From assembly GCA_003152315.1 (NCBI GenBank), contig PLZV01000030.1:1-64000 (forward strand): 64,000 nucleotides of DNA. The letters are read 5' to 3'. This stretch comes from Verrucomicrobiota bacterium. Lineage in GTDB: Bacteria > Verrucomicrobiota > Verrucomicrobiia > Palsa-1439. How positions within the stretch are numbered: position 1 is the stretch's first letter; every line of letters begins with the position of its first letter. Below, piece by piece: positions 9,497 through 19,114 of this stretch. The notes under the pieces are model-generated. The model was not told where the DNA came from. It saw nothing but the letters and a program-made list of their open reading frames with translations, and ran no database searches. The translations under genes and the position numbers were made by a program.

Positions 9497-12400
9497 ATTA
9501 CACGTTTTAGCATTGGTTGGGCTGTGTCTCGTCTGGGGCGCGGTAATCACGCGGGCGGCTACGTTTACGAACAACGCGAGCATTCAAGTCAACGACCCGA
9601 CCAGCAGCCTGACCTCCACCAGTGGCACATTCACCGTGTCATGTTGGTTTAGAATCTCACTGCCCAGTTCCCTTATGCTGTCGGACAACATGGACATCCT
9701 GATGGATCGTTCCGATGGCAATGAATCTGCCAGTTTTTCCTATCTTTTGCGCTACAACTACACCAACAATGCGGTCGAATTTGTCACTCACGGATCGTCG
9801 TCACAGTATTCGAAGACATTGATTCAAAATCCTTATCTCGAGCGCTGGTACCATCTGGCCATATCGCGTTCAGGTTCTTCGTTCAGCAGCTACGTGGATG
9901 GCCGTCCGGTTCTACCCAGCGACAACGCTTCGGTTGGAAACACAGCGGGCAGTGGAGTTGCGGTTGGCGGAATCTCTGGGAATTCGAAGCAATTCTATGG
10001 CGACATCATCGAAGTGGCAATTTACTCATCCGCGTTGTCTCAATCGATCATTCAGCAGCGTATGTTTCAGGATCAACACGCTTTTTCAAACCTGAAAGGA
10101 TACTACAAACTCGCGTATTCGACGAATGCAGCGGATTTTTACCACAATTTCGCCGCCTCACCACCGACGGGAACAGACCCGGCTACGCCGTCAGGTTCTG
10201 GCTCCATCACTTTTGATCAGGTTGACCAAGCCGGCGAGCAATCCATTTTTGACGCAACAAAGAATCACGGTGAGAACGCGTTAACGCCACTTTCAGGCGC
10301 TTTTGCATGGCAGCAGTCTGCCTTCGCACGTCCAGTGCCTGGAATCGCATTCGATTTAAAATTCGGATACAGCAGCGCCCTTCCCACGCAAGCGCCAACT
10401 GACGGAAGCTCAGACCCTTATGATCAGCGCGTACTCGGCCCAGGATGGCGTCAAGGATTTGATACGCGTGTCGTTGTCGGAAGTACAATCAATGAAATTG
10501 ATCTTCTCACATGGGATGGCGCACTCGAAGCTTGGACACGCACAAACCAGTTTGGGTCTCTTTCGACGAGACATAAGGAGTACCGCGGAGAATTAGTCCA
10601 GCGCACCGACACAGCCGAGATTGAATGGACAACGCCGGAGCGGATTGTCTATCGCTTTCGGGATCCGTCGGACGGGACCGTGATGGCCGGAAGGTTGGAG
10701 CAAATTCACGATTTTGACAGCAATGTTGTTCAGATCCTTTGGGATGAGGACGAAGCGGTCGTCACTAACGTGATTGATACCGCAGGTGGAAGCTATCAAT
10801 TCAACTACGACTCTCTCCGCCAACTCTTGACCAACGTCACGTTTGGCTCGTGGCAAGTGAACTTCACTTACGACAGCACCAATCGTCTTGTCTCGAAAGC
10901 CCTGACCAACACGTCTGGCACGTACATCAACATCAACACAACCTGGCAGTTTCAGTACGACACAAACAGCCTCTTGGCGAGTATCATCGACCCACGCAGC
11001 AACACAAACGCGCTGGTTCAATACGACCGGTATGGTCGTAAGACTAATGAAGTGGACGCCATTGGACGCCCGTCACGCACGGAGTATAACGTGCCGCAAG
11101 TTTGGCAAATGCGGCACACGGATGCCGCCGGGTTGAAGTGGATTGAGACCTGCGACCATAAGGGGCATGTCCTTCAGGAACAAGACCCATTGAGCGATGT
11201 CACGAGTTACACCTACGATACCAATGGGAATCGTATTTCTACCACCGAACCGCTCGGCTGGAAGACGACTTCTGCCTATGATGCCCGCGCGAATGTCACA
11301 AACAGAACCGATGCCCTCGGCAACGTCACAACCTGGGTCATCCACCCATTCTTCAATAAGCTCGTCCAGCAAATCACGCCGCAGCCAGCGGATGCAACTA
11401 GCGTGACTACATGGTCGAATTTTTACGCCTACGACTCCGGTGGCAATCTCACGAACCACTCCGACGCCCTCGGTACACTCGTCAGCTACACGTATTTTAC
11501 GAATGGCCTGGTACACACCTCCACCGATGCCAACTTTCACACGACAATTTTTGGTTACGACAGCAATGGGTTCTTGAACTCGGTCATCGACCCGGCGACC
11601 AACCCCACATCGTACACTCTCAATGATGTCGGCTGGAAACTCCACCAGGCCGATGCTCTCGGAAACCCAACTTCCTATTCTTACGATTTGAATGGCAACG
11701 CAATCCGCACACTGGATGCGATTGGGCGGGTCTTCAATCGTGCCTACGACGCCAACGGCAATCTTCTATCCAGCAGCGACGGCAAGGGAATCTTGACAAC
11801 TTATGCCTACGACGCAGCGAATCAGAAAACGAACATGACAGACCGCACGGGCACCAACAAGTGGACCTACGCCTATACGACACGCGGCAAGTTGGATCAC
11901 ATCACCGATCCGATCAGCAACACGGTCTCAAACTCCTACGACTCCGCAAATCGACTCATCGCTGTCACGGACCCGATGGGGAATTCCGTGACGAACCAGT
12001 ATGACGCCAACGGCAACGTGTTTGCCGTTTTCGACAAGCTCGGTCAGCGTTGGGTCAAGACCTACGACCGTCTCAACCGTGTTGTCGCCTACGTCGATCC
12101 TCTCGGCGACAGCAAAGACACAACTTATGATGTGGCGGGGCGAATCCAGCAAATCACGACACCCAATGGGTATCCATCACTTCATGTCTACGATGGCCGC
12201 GGTCGACTCATCCAGTGGACTGACCCGCAGAACTTCGTCTGGCGATACGACTACGATGGTGTTGGCAACATCACGAATATCACCGACGCCCTGAGTGGCC
12301 ATTACATCATGGCCTACGGCTCACGAAATGAGCGTATCCTGGAACATAATCAGGACAGTTTTGAGTGGCATTATACCTACGATGAGTTGCTTCGGCTCAA

Positions 12401-14390
12401 GCAACAGACTGATCCCAACACTGTCGTTCGCACGCCCACATATGACAACGTCGGACGAGTTTTATTCGTGAACTTCAGTACGGGTCGCCAGGACAGCTTC
12501 AGTCCAGACCCTAATGACAATCTGCAGACCATTTCCCACCGCGTCTCCGGTATCACCACGGCCACTCAATTCATCTACGATTCGCTCGACCGCGTTATTG
12601 AGCAGGACGATGCCCTCAACCAGACGGTTCTCTACGGATACGACGCATTGGGGCGTGTCACCACCATCACCTATCCCGGCAGCAAGACGCTCACGAACCA
12701 TTACGATCCGTTGGGCCGGCTGACGAATCAGGTGGATTGGGCGGGACACCAGACTATTTACAACTACGATCTTGCTAACCGGTTGGTCGGTCGGACCTAC
12801 CCAAATGGTGTCATTCAGACCAACTCGTTTGACACTGCTGGCAGAATCACGGGGCTTTCTTATCAGTCCAATCCCGCGTCCAGCAACTCGATTGCTGCGG
12901 CCCTGACATACGCCTACGACCGCAACGGCAACAAAACCGGTTCTTCAGAAACAGGGACGTTCTTATGGCCACTCCCATCACTCACGGATGACACAAGCAG
13001 TTTCACGGCTGCTGGGCGTCTCATTACCCGCCAGACCCAGAACAACTCGGCGGCCAGCAACCAGCTTTCGTCGATCAGCTACCATTACGACCCAAGCGGC
13101 AACATGACCAATGCCACCGGTGAAGGCCAAAGCTGGACGCTTGCCTACGACGAAGACAACCGCACCACGTCGATTGACTGGGAGCTTCAGCCGCTGACTT
13201 CAAAGCTTGTTACGAATCGGTACGACGCCTTGGGGCGGCGCATCTCGAAAACCGTGAATGGCGTGACCAGCGGCTACGTGCTTGACCTCTCCAGCGGAAT
13301 GGAACGCATTCTGTGTGACCTCGATGGCAACGGCAATATCACCGCTCGATACGTCCACGGCCCCGATCTATGCTATCGCGTGGACGCGACGAACGGCCTG
13401 ATCTGCTATCACGCCGACGCGATGGGCAACGTCGTCGCGCTTACAGACGGCAATACCAATCTAGTGGTACAGTATGCGTACACTCCCTATGGACGCAGTC
13501 TCGGGTCGACCAATCTCCAGTCACAAGTCGCCAATCCATATCTCTTTGTCGGCTCACAAGGCGTAACGGAAGAGTCGGATATTCCCGATCTCTACTTTAT
13601 GCGCGCCCGCTACTACTCCGCGGACGTTGGCGTATTCCTTTCCACCGATCCAGTGAAGAAGATTGGGCCGGGGTGGAAACCATCCGCATATGAATATGCA
13701 AACACAAATCCCTATAGGTTCTATGATGCAAGCGGGAAGGCGATCGACCCGCTAACAAGCTGGGCTATCGGGGCTTTTAGCGAAGTGCTTACCGAAGATG
13801 CGGACGAGTTGACTGTTGAACTTGCGGCCGATTCTAAGGTTTCGCAACAACAGGCACAAACTGCGGTTAATGTCAAAAATCTGGTCATAGGTGTGCAGAA
13901 TTTGAATGATGACTTGCGCGGACTGAATAATGGCACCGAGGATCCGGTTAACTATATTGCAGGGCAATTTGGCGCGTTGTCAGGCCAAGTTATTTTCGGG
14001 TTCTCGAAGTTCCTGGCAACAAGCGTTTACAGTGGGGGCGCAGCCATAGGCAATCAACTCCACGATGCGATCTATGGCCAAGGTGGAAATGGCACAACGC
14101 CAATGCCTAGTTTACCTAAGGCGCAAACTACTACAGGTTCATTGGTAACCGGCGCAACCGCCGCCGGGGCTGTTGCCAACAACGTATCAGCTATGACCTC
14201 TACCAAAGCAACCGGAGCTTCTGGGGGTTCTGGCTCAACAAGCGGATCTACGAGCATCACCATTCCAAAAGGAGCGACCCTTTCAGGCATTGCCCAACAG
14301 TACGGCACAACCGTTTCAAGTTTGGTGTCCATTAACAACATCTCCAATCCGAATGTGATTTACGCAGGCGCCACGCTGAAAATTAAATGA
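9474..14390 (+). CDS. RHS/YD-repeat surface protein with N-terminal LamG and C-terminal LysM
   Basis: A 1638-residue exported protein. ATG 9474 was chosen because a signal peptide follows ('LALVGLCLVWGAVITRA'). A LamG/concanavalin-like domain (about 30-220) precedes a linker and a long array of YD repeats ('YDANGNLLSS', 'YDSANRLIAV', 'YDALGRRIS', about 390-1330). The RHS core follows: 'DLYFMRARYYSADVGVFLS' and 'YEYANTNPYRFYDASG'. In polymorphic toxins the core precedes a variable toxin; here about 160 residues of low-complexity sequence lead to a LysM domain ('IPKGATLSGIAQQYGTTVSS') in the last 45 residues, implying cell-wall glycan binding. No toxin or immunity gene is seen. It overlaps the next gene by ATGA. 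Confidence 0.9.
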   Translation: MLADLRHKLHVLALVGLCLVWGAVITRAATFTNNASIQVNDPTSSLTSTSGTFTVSCWFRISLPSSLMLSDNMDILMDRSDGNESASFSYLLRYNYTNNAVEFVTHGSSSQYSKTLIQNPYLERWYHLAISRSGSSFSSYVDGRPVLPSDNASVGNTAGSGVAVGGISGNSKQFYGDIIEVAIYSSALSQSIIQQRMFQDQHAFSNLKGYYKLAYSTNAADFYHNFAASPPTGTDPATPSGSGSITFDQVDQAGEQSIFDATKNHGENALTPLSGAFAWQQSAFARPVPGIAFDLKFGYSSALPTQAPTDGSSDPYDQRVLGPGWRQGFDTRVVVGSTINEIDLLTWDGALEAWTRTNQFGSLSTRHKEYRGELVQRTDTAEIEWTTPERIVYRFRDPSDGTVMAGRLEQIHDFDSNVVQILWDEDEAVVTNVIDTAGGSYQFNYDSLRQLLTNVTFGSWQVNFTYDSTNRLVSKALTNTSGTYININTTWQFQYDTNSLLASIIDPRSNTNALVQYDRYGRKTNEVDAIGRPSRTEYNVPQVWQMRHTDAAGLKWIETCDHKGHVLQEQDPLSDVTSYTYDTNGNRISTTEPLGWKTTSAYDARANVTNRTDALGNVTTWVIHPFFNKLVQQITPQPADATSVTTWSNFYAYDSGGNLTNHSDALGTLVSYTYFTNGLVHTSTDANFHTTIFGYDSNGFLNSVIDPATNPTSYTLNDVGWKLHQADALGNPTSYSYDLNGNAIRTLDAIGRVFNRAYDANGNLLSSSDGKGILTTYAYDAANQKTNMTDRTGTNKWTYAYTTRGKLDHITDPISNTVSNSYDSANRLIAVTDPMGNSVTNQYDANGNVFAVFDKLGQRWVKTYDRLNRVVAYVDPLGDSKDTTYDVAGRIQQITTPNGYPSLHVYDGRGRLIQWTDPQNFVWRYDYDGVGNITNITDALSGHYIMAYGSRNERILEHNQDSFEWHYTYDELLRLKQQTDPNTVVRTPTYDNVGRVLFVNFSTGRQDSFSPDPNDNLQTISHRVSGITTATQFIYDSLDRVIEQDDALNQTVLYGYDALGRVTTITYPGSKTLTNHYDPLGRLTNQVDWAGHQTIYNYDLANRLVGRTYPNGVIQTNSFDTAGRITGLSYQSNPASSNSIAAALTYAYDRNGNKTGSSETGTFLWPLPSLTDDTSSFTAAGRLITRQTQNNSAASNQLSSISYHYDPSGNMTNATGEGQSWTLAYDEDNRTTSIDWELQPLTSKLVTNRYDALGRRISKTVNGVTSGYVLDLSSGMERILCDLDGNGNITARYVHGPDLCYRVDATNGLICYHADAMGNVVALTDGNTNLVVQYAYTPYGRSLGSTNLQSQVANPYLFVGSQGVTEESDIPDLYFMRARYYSADVGVFLSTDPVKKIGPGWKPSAYEYANTNPYRFYDASGKAIDPLTSWAIGAFSEVLTEDADELTVELAADSKVSQQQAQTAVNVKNLVIGVQNLNDDLRGLNNGTEDPVNYIAGQFGALSGQVIFGFSKFLATSVYSGGAAIGNQLHDAIYGQGGNGTTPMPSLPKAQTTTGSLVTGATAAGAVANNVSAMTSTKATGASGGSGSTSGSTSITIPKGATLSGIAQQYGTTVSSLVSINNISNPNVIYAGATLKIK

Positions 14391-17300
14391 ACTCAAGCTA
14401 CCAGATTAGACTCAACGGTACGCTGCTTCAGCCGTTACGCCGGTGGAAGGCACTGATGCAAACGACGCGGTTCGCCCCACCGAGCCGATGGCTTAATTTG
14501 TTTTTCCTCGTTGGATTGATTGAGTCACTTGGATTTGTTGAGGAGTCCGTTGCGCAACTGCCGGTAGCCCCCGGTCAACTACCGACTTTTATTCTTTATG
14601 ATGCAGGGAGTCTTGGCGGAAGCGATGTGGGGGTCAACGCAGTGAATGACCTCGGTTTTATGGTCGGAGCTTACTATCCAACCAATGCTTCATCTAAGGC
14701 GGCGTTCATGTGGACACCATTGTGGCTGCCTCAAGGCGGGATGACAACGATTTGGGCAAACGGCTATGCGAACGATTTAAACAATTCGAACCAGGTAGTC
14801 GGCAATCAAGGAAATTCTGCCGTGACATGGCAGAATGGAGTGCTGACTCCGCTTGGTATCACAGGAACCTATGCGGGAGCTTGGGGGATCAATGACGCAG
14901 GAGTGATCGTCGGGACTTTCGACACCAACAGTGGTTACAACGCATATGTATTGAGCAACGGGATTATGACTACACTGCCCGGACTCGGAGGTGTAACAAG
15001 TGCACTACGAATCAATCAAAGGGGAAACATCGCCGGGTATTCAGATGGTTCTGGGGGTCGGCACGCGATTGGATGGACAAATGGAGGAACATCGCTTGTC
15101 ACGATTCCGCTGCCGGGTCAAGGCGCGGCAAATGGACTCAATGGTTTGGACCAATTTGTCGCTGATGACGCTGATTTCGGTGTGCCATTCTTTTGGGGCA
15201 ACGGGCGACTAACTCAAATTGCTAGTAACGGGAGCGCACGTGGCATCAACAATTGGGGGTGGGTTGTCGGCTTTACGAAATTCTCCGGTAACATGCACGC
15301 ATTTCTCTGGGTAGACGATAATCACAACTCTCAGGCGGAGTCAAATGAAGTGCGGGACCTAAATGCGAGCCTGACCAATGGTTCGGGGTGGACGCTGAGT
15401 ACAGCCAATGGAATCAACAATCTTGGCGTAATCGTTGGCAACGGGTTGCTAAATGGACAGCCACACGCGTTTGTTCTTGTCCCCTTGGGGGTCAATATCA
15501 ATTCGGGTCCAATGGATTACCTAGCAAATCCCGGCGGAATCATTCACTTCGAAGTCTCGGTAACAAGTGCCGCGCCGATCAGCTATCAGTGGACGCGAAA
15601 CGGCATCCCTCTCACAAACGCGCCGCCCTTTTACGGAGCTAATTCTTCTTCGCTCACAATCTCAAACTACGATGCCTCGACGGCCGTAACAAATTTGGCA
15701 GGCACTTATTCGCTGCTAGCCAGTAATCTCTTGGGTGCTGCGGCGTCGCGGAATGCCTCTCTTTCCATTGTTCCCGTGCCTGGTCCACCAGTGGACAGCG
15801 ACGGCGATGGATTGACGGATTATGCGGAACTCTATATTTACCATACCAATCCCAATTCAGCGGACTCGGATGGTGACGGTATCCCGGATTGGTGGGAAAT
15901 ACTTCACGGAATGAATCCTAGGGTCAATGACGCGAACAGCGAGATCGGATCCAGCGGAGTGACTTACGGGCAGGTCTACCAATACGACCTCACGCATACG
16001 AATCAACTTGACCCACGCAATCCATTTTTCGCGCCCGGCACGAGTATTTATGAAGGCATCAACACCGGGCAACACACCAACCGTTTCTACTACGACCACA
16101 ATGACCGATTGATAGGCGCGGAGTCATCGCGGGGCATTTCAATTGGCTACCAGTACGACGGCAACGATAATCTTACCCGACAGACTGTTCTTTCCCGTAC
16201 TGCCGAAACAAACGGACTTCCGGTGCTCTGGCAGTTCCTGAACGGGCTAACCAATGGCACGCCCGCGGATGGACCGTATGGCGATCCTGATGGAGATGGC
16301 TGGAATAATTATCAGGAATGGCTGGCGGGGACTGACCCGTCGGATCCCACCAGCGTGCCGAACATTCTCGGCGTCACCGGAACGAATGTCGTCGGTTTCT
16401 CAGCCGGTTTCACCCCGTCGGATTTCGTCATGGGCTCCGGTCAACTCGACGGCATTGGCGCAGATGAAATAGTCATTGGTGCTGACGGCAATCCAGGAAA
16501 TGTCACTAACTCGCTGTTCATCCTCTCGCAAACAGGCTCAGGGTGGACGACTCAAACCGTGGCCATTGGCAAGGTTGGCATCACAAGCATCGCCGTAGGT
16601 CAGCCTGCCCACACTGTAGGCGCGGCCGTTTATGTCGGTACGCGAAATCCGGGCGGCACCGGCACGGTAGTGCAGATTATGCTCGGCACAAACGGTTGGC
16701 AGGTCACTTCGCTTTCCATCGGAAACACCAGCCAAGTCGCTTATGTCTTGGGTGTCCGTCCCAACAGTGACGTGCTGGTAAATCTTTCCACGACTAACGG
16801 CTTGGACCAGTCCCTGTACAGCTTGGCGGTGTCCAATGGCACATGGATCGCGCAATCTCTCTTGATAAACTCCTCACACAGGGGATTGGGAACTGTTGCT
16901 CTGACAAGTTCCAATGACACACAGGGTACGAGCTTGCGCCTGCTCGACTCGGGTGGAATTCAACTTGGAGACAAATCGTATCAGTCAACTTTGACCAATG
17001 TTGTTATTGTCAAACGATCTGACACGAATCTGTGGTACTTCATGACACCGATGGCGACGACCTGGTCAAATGCACAAGCATACGCACGACAATATGACGG
17101 CAATCTTGCTACTATCCCAGATAGCACTGTAAATAGTTGGATATTGAGCCAATACTCCGGGGATTTCTGGGTGGGTCTTTATAGCCCATCAGGATTCACA
17201 GATGGCGTTAACGGCTGGCAATGGGTTAGTGGATCCACATCCAATTACCGAGACTGGGCTGCAGGGAACCCAGACAGCCCAACTACGTGGTTCTACGTCC

Positions 17301-18685
17301 ACATGTATTATGGAAGTTGGCGAAACATCCCTAATGGTGTCCCTCTTCCTGGACTGGTTGAATTTGATCTAAATAGTCTATCAAGTATTGTCATAGCCGA
17401 ACCACTGGCAACAAACCGGATTCTCTGGCAGGGCTACTCACTGGCGTCAGGCTCTCTGAGGCAAACGAACGGCGCTTCGATCTTTTACGCTTTCGCGGAC
17501 GACAAAAATCTATCCGGTCAGATCAGTACCGGCGACGATTTCGTCGTGACCGAATATCTTCTCATGGGTACGAACGCAACGATGGTGACCAGTAACCGGG
17601 TGTCAATCACGGGTAGTGTCACAGCGCAGTCTTACGGCCTTGCCTCAGTAAACATTCTTAACAGCAGCAATGATGTGTTCTTCACTGCCGAACCGGATGG
17701 CAATGTCTATTCATGGAGTACCACGAACAGCTTCGCTCCCCTGCAGCGTCAATTGTTCGATGGTCACTACCAAGGGATGGGATGGCAACAACTTTCCGCT
17801 TATCACGGCCTCGCGCCAGGGGAGAGCTTGGTTGGTCTGATGGTCAATCCCGCTTCACCAAGCACCTGCCAACTTGTTTATTGGGGCCCACAGCAGACAT
17901 TGTGGACTCCACCCAATGTACCGGAAACCGCGCCGTATACAGTTATTATGCCATCACCGAGTTCTGGTGGTGCGCTTTCGCCGGTTAACATCACAATCTG
18001 GAAGAATGAAGGTAACAATTGCTACCCAGTGCTGCAATATCAGGACCCCGTGTCGTCGAACTGGCTGAATGCGACAATCCTAACGATTGATGGTGTTGCT
18101 TACTCGCCGATTCTCGCCGTTACCGCGTTGCCGACCGGAACGCTGCATACACTGGCGTGGAATGCGCTCGCAAGCTTCGGAGCCCCCTATAGCAATAGCG
18201 TTCTCTTGCGTGCCCGATCGAGTGACTTCATGCTTACGGGCGACTGGTCGACACCGTCATCCTACACCGTTGCGATTTCTGCAGACACAGTTGTCGACGG
18301 AATCCCGAATTGGTGGCGGGCGCAGTATTTCGGCGGCAGCGGCACCAATACGAATAGTGTTTCCTGCGCCAGTTGCGATCCGGATGGCGACGGTATGAAC
18401 AACCTGCAGGAGTATCTAACCGGGACCGTTCCGACCAATGGCGCCTCGTCCTTCCACGTCACCAGTGTCCTTCGGACCAACAACGATCTTTTCATCTCGT
18501 GGATGACCGGCATCGGCAGAACCAACGCGTTGCAAGTCGGTACTGGCACCGGTGGCAGTTATGCCACCAACTTTGCGGACATCTTCACTGTCACCAATAC
18601 CGTCAGCACCACCACCAATTACCTCGACCTCGGTGCCGCCACCAACACCCCCGCCCGCTACTACCGCGTGCGGCTGGTGCCGTAG
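14387..18685 (+). CDS. secreted mosaic protein: HAF repeats, Ig-like, calcium-binding, YD and C-type lectin domains
   Basis: A 1432-residue protein; ATG 14456 is an alternative start that places the hydrophobic signal ('LNLFFLVGLIESLGF') closer to the N-terminus. In order: HAF repeats such as 'NDLGFMVGAYY' (about 85-365), an Ig-like domain, Ca-binding Asp-rich repeats ('DSDGDGLTDYAEL', 468-515), one YD-like repeat (565-605), another Asp-rich repeat, a C-type lectin-like domain (about 870-1000, with 'WVGLYSP' and 'WRNIPNG'), and a C-terminal domain ending 'TPARYYRVRLVP'. The tail matches that of the protein at 43532-45349. Probably adhesive or structural. The start overlaps the RHS stop by four bases, so the pair is an operon. 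Confidence 0.85.
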   Translation: MNSSYQIRLNGTLLQPLRRWKALMQTTRFAPPSRWLNLFFLVGLIESLGFVEESVAQLPVAPGQLPTFILYDAGSLGGSDVGVNAVNDLGFMVGAYYPTNASSKAAFMWTPLWLPQGGMTTIWANGYANDLNNSNQVVGNQGNSAVTWQNGVLTPLGITGTYAGAWGINDAGVIVGTFDTNSGYNAYVLSNGIMTTLPGLGGVTSALRINQRGNIAGYSDGSGGRHAIGWTNGGTSLVTIPLPGQGAANGLNGLDQFVADDADFGVPFFWGNGRLTQIASNGSARGINNWGWVVGFTKFSGNMHAFLWVDDNHNSQAESNEVRDLNASLTNGSGWTLSTANGINNLGVIVGNGLLNGQPHAFVLVPLGVNINSGPMDYLANPGGIIHFEVSVTSAAPISYQWTRNGIPLTNAPPFYGANSSSLTISNYDASTAVTNLAGTYSLLASNLLGAAASRNASLSIVPVPGPPVDSDGDGLTDYAELYIYHTNPNSADSDGDGIPDWWEILHGMNPRVNDANSEIGSSGVTYGQVYQYDLTHTNQLDPRNPFFAPGTSIYEGINTGQHTNRFYYDHNDRLIGAESSRGISIGYQYDGNDNLTRQTVLSRTAETNGLPVLWQFLNGLTNGTPADGPYGDPDGDGWNNYQEWLAGTDPSDPTSVPNILGVTGTNVVGFSAGFTPSDFVMGSGQLDGIGADEIVIGADGNPGNVTNSLFILSQTGSGWTTQTVAIGKVGITSIAVGQPAHTVGAAVYVGTRNPGGTGTVVQIMLGTNGWQVTSLSIGNTSQVAYVLGVRPNSDVLVNLSTTNGLDQSLYSLAVSNGTWIAQSLLINSSHRGLGTVALTSSNDTQGTSLRLLDSGGIQLGDKSYQSTLTNVVIVKRSDTNLWYFMTPMATTWSNAQAYARQYDGNLATIPDSTVNSWILSQYSGDFWVGLYSPSGFTDGVNGWQWVSGSTSNYRDWAAGNPDSPTTWFYVHMYYGSWRNIPNGVPLPGLVEFDLNSLSSIVIAEPLATNRILWQGYSLASGSLRQTNGASIFYAFADDKNLSGQISTGDDFVVTEYLLMGTNATMVTSNRVSITGSVTAQSYGLASVNILNSSNDVFFTAEPDGNVYSWSTTNSFAPLQRQLFDGHYQGMGWQQLSAYHGLAPGESLVGLMVNPASPSTCQLVYWGPQQTLWTPPNVPETAPYTVIMPSPSSGGALSPVNITIWKNEGNNCYPVLQYQDPVSSNWLNATILTIDGVAYSPILAVTALPTGTLHTLAWNALASFGAPYSNSVLLRARSSDFMLTGDWSTPSSYTVAISADTVVDGIPNWWRAQYFGGSGTNTNSVSCASCDPDGDGMNNLQEYLTGTVPTNGASSFHVTSVLRTNNDLFISWMTGIGRTNALQVGTGTGGSYATNFADIFTVTNTVSTTTNYLDLGAATNTPARYYRVRLVP
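18650..18685 (+). repeat. RVRLVP-tail repeat, copy T1 (functional gene end)
   Basis: The last 36 bases of the mosaic-protein gene, encoding 'PARYYRVRLVP' and the stop. Near-identical copies on the same strand lie at 43031-43063, 45481-45517 and 57495-57530. This is the only copy attached to a complete gene, and it marks the left edge of the nitrite/NO block. Confidence 0.7.
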
Positions 18686-18721
18686 CGGATTGCTTCTCTC
18701 AGATAGTCGCGACAAGAAAAC

Positions 18722-18747
18722 TGGCGGGAGTGACGGGGCTCGAAACC
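18722..18747 (-). other. probable tRNA 3'-end fragment (Ser-like), possible attachment-site remnant
   Basis: Read on minus, the segment has TTCGAGC (T-loop), CCCGT (T-stem 3' strand), CACTCCC (acceptor 3' strand), then G and CCA, which is the exact layout of a tRNA 3' end. The preceding five bases do not pair with the T-stem, so similarity breaks at the T-loop and no tRNA body exists. The 3'-terminal G-CCA with CACTCCC would fit a tRNA-Ser. It sits where the surface-protein region meets the G+C-rich block. Confidence 0.4.
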
Positions 18748-18757
18748 GAGCCTTTTT
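18737..18757 (+). terminator. rho-independent terminator of the RHS/mosaic operon
   Basis: Perfect six-base stem GGCTCG / CGAGCC around an AAAC loop, followed by TTTTT, 51 bases after the stop of the mosaic-protein gene. It overlaps the tRNA-like fragment. Confidence 0.7.
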
Positions 18758-19006
18758 ATGATCTTCCTCGGAGATTTGATTTGTTTTTCGGGCATGTCCC
18801 CAACTGGGCCCACTAGATTTGGGCGCAGATTGGCGTATGTTGGCACAGATGAATTGGGCGGCGGCACGCCGCAGGTTGGGCTTCATTCAACCAAGGATGC
18901 AAGACTCGAAGATGGTCGAAACCGCTAAAAACAGCGAAGTCCGCCGCTTCTTGGGTACGCACGAGAATTTACATAGTACAGGGTTTCCGCGAATGGGCGC
19001 TTCGAA
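18758..19006. other. intergenic junction without recognised genes
   Basis: Sequence between the terminator and the first gene of the nitrite/NO block. A plus-strand frame (18819-19010) is open, but its composition and lack of a ribosome-binding site do not support a gene. It is probably the insertion junction. Confidence 0.3.
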
Positions 19007-19081
19007 CTAGAAGACGCCAATCGGGGCAAATGGGACGGCTTTGCCGAGGATGAATATCACCATGGTGATCGGCGTGACCAT
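19007..19081 (-). CDS. 24-residue hydrophobic peptide
   Basis: An ATG (19079-19081) preceded by the ribosome-binding site GAAGGA at nine bases opens a 24-codon frame with a single hydrophobic segment ('ITMVIFILGKAVPFAPIGVF'). It starts 33 bases downstream of the cupin stop on the same strand, so it would be the last cistron of the nsrR-to-cupin transcript. Size and hydrophobicity resemble small membrane subunits, but no family is recognised. Confidence 0.4.
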   Translation of the reverse strand: MVTPITMVIFILGKAVPFAPIGVF

Positions 19082-19114
19082 AGCGTGTTTCCTTCGGGTG
19101 TGCGTCCAGATTCG

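Noticed and set aside
18661-18867. Minus-strand frame containing 'GFEPRHSRQF'
   Set aside because: This peptide arises from translating a tRNA 3' end and its flank; it is not a protein gene.
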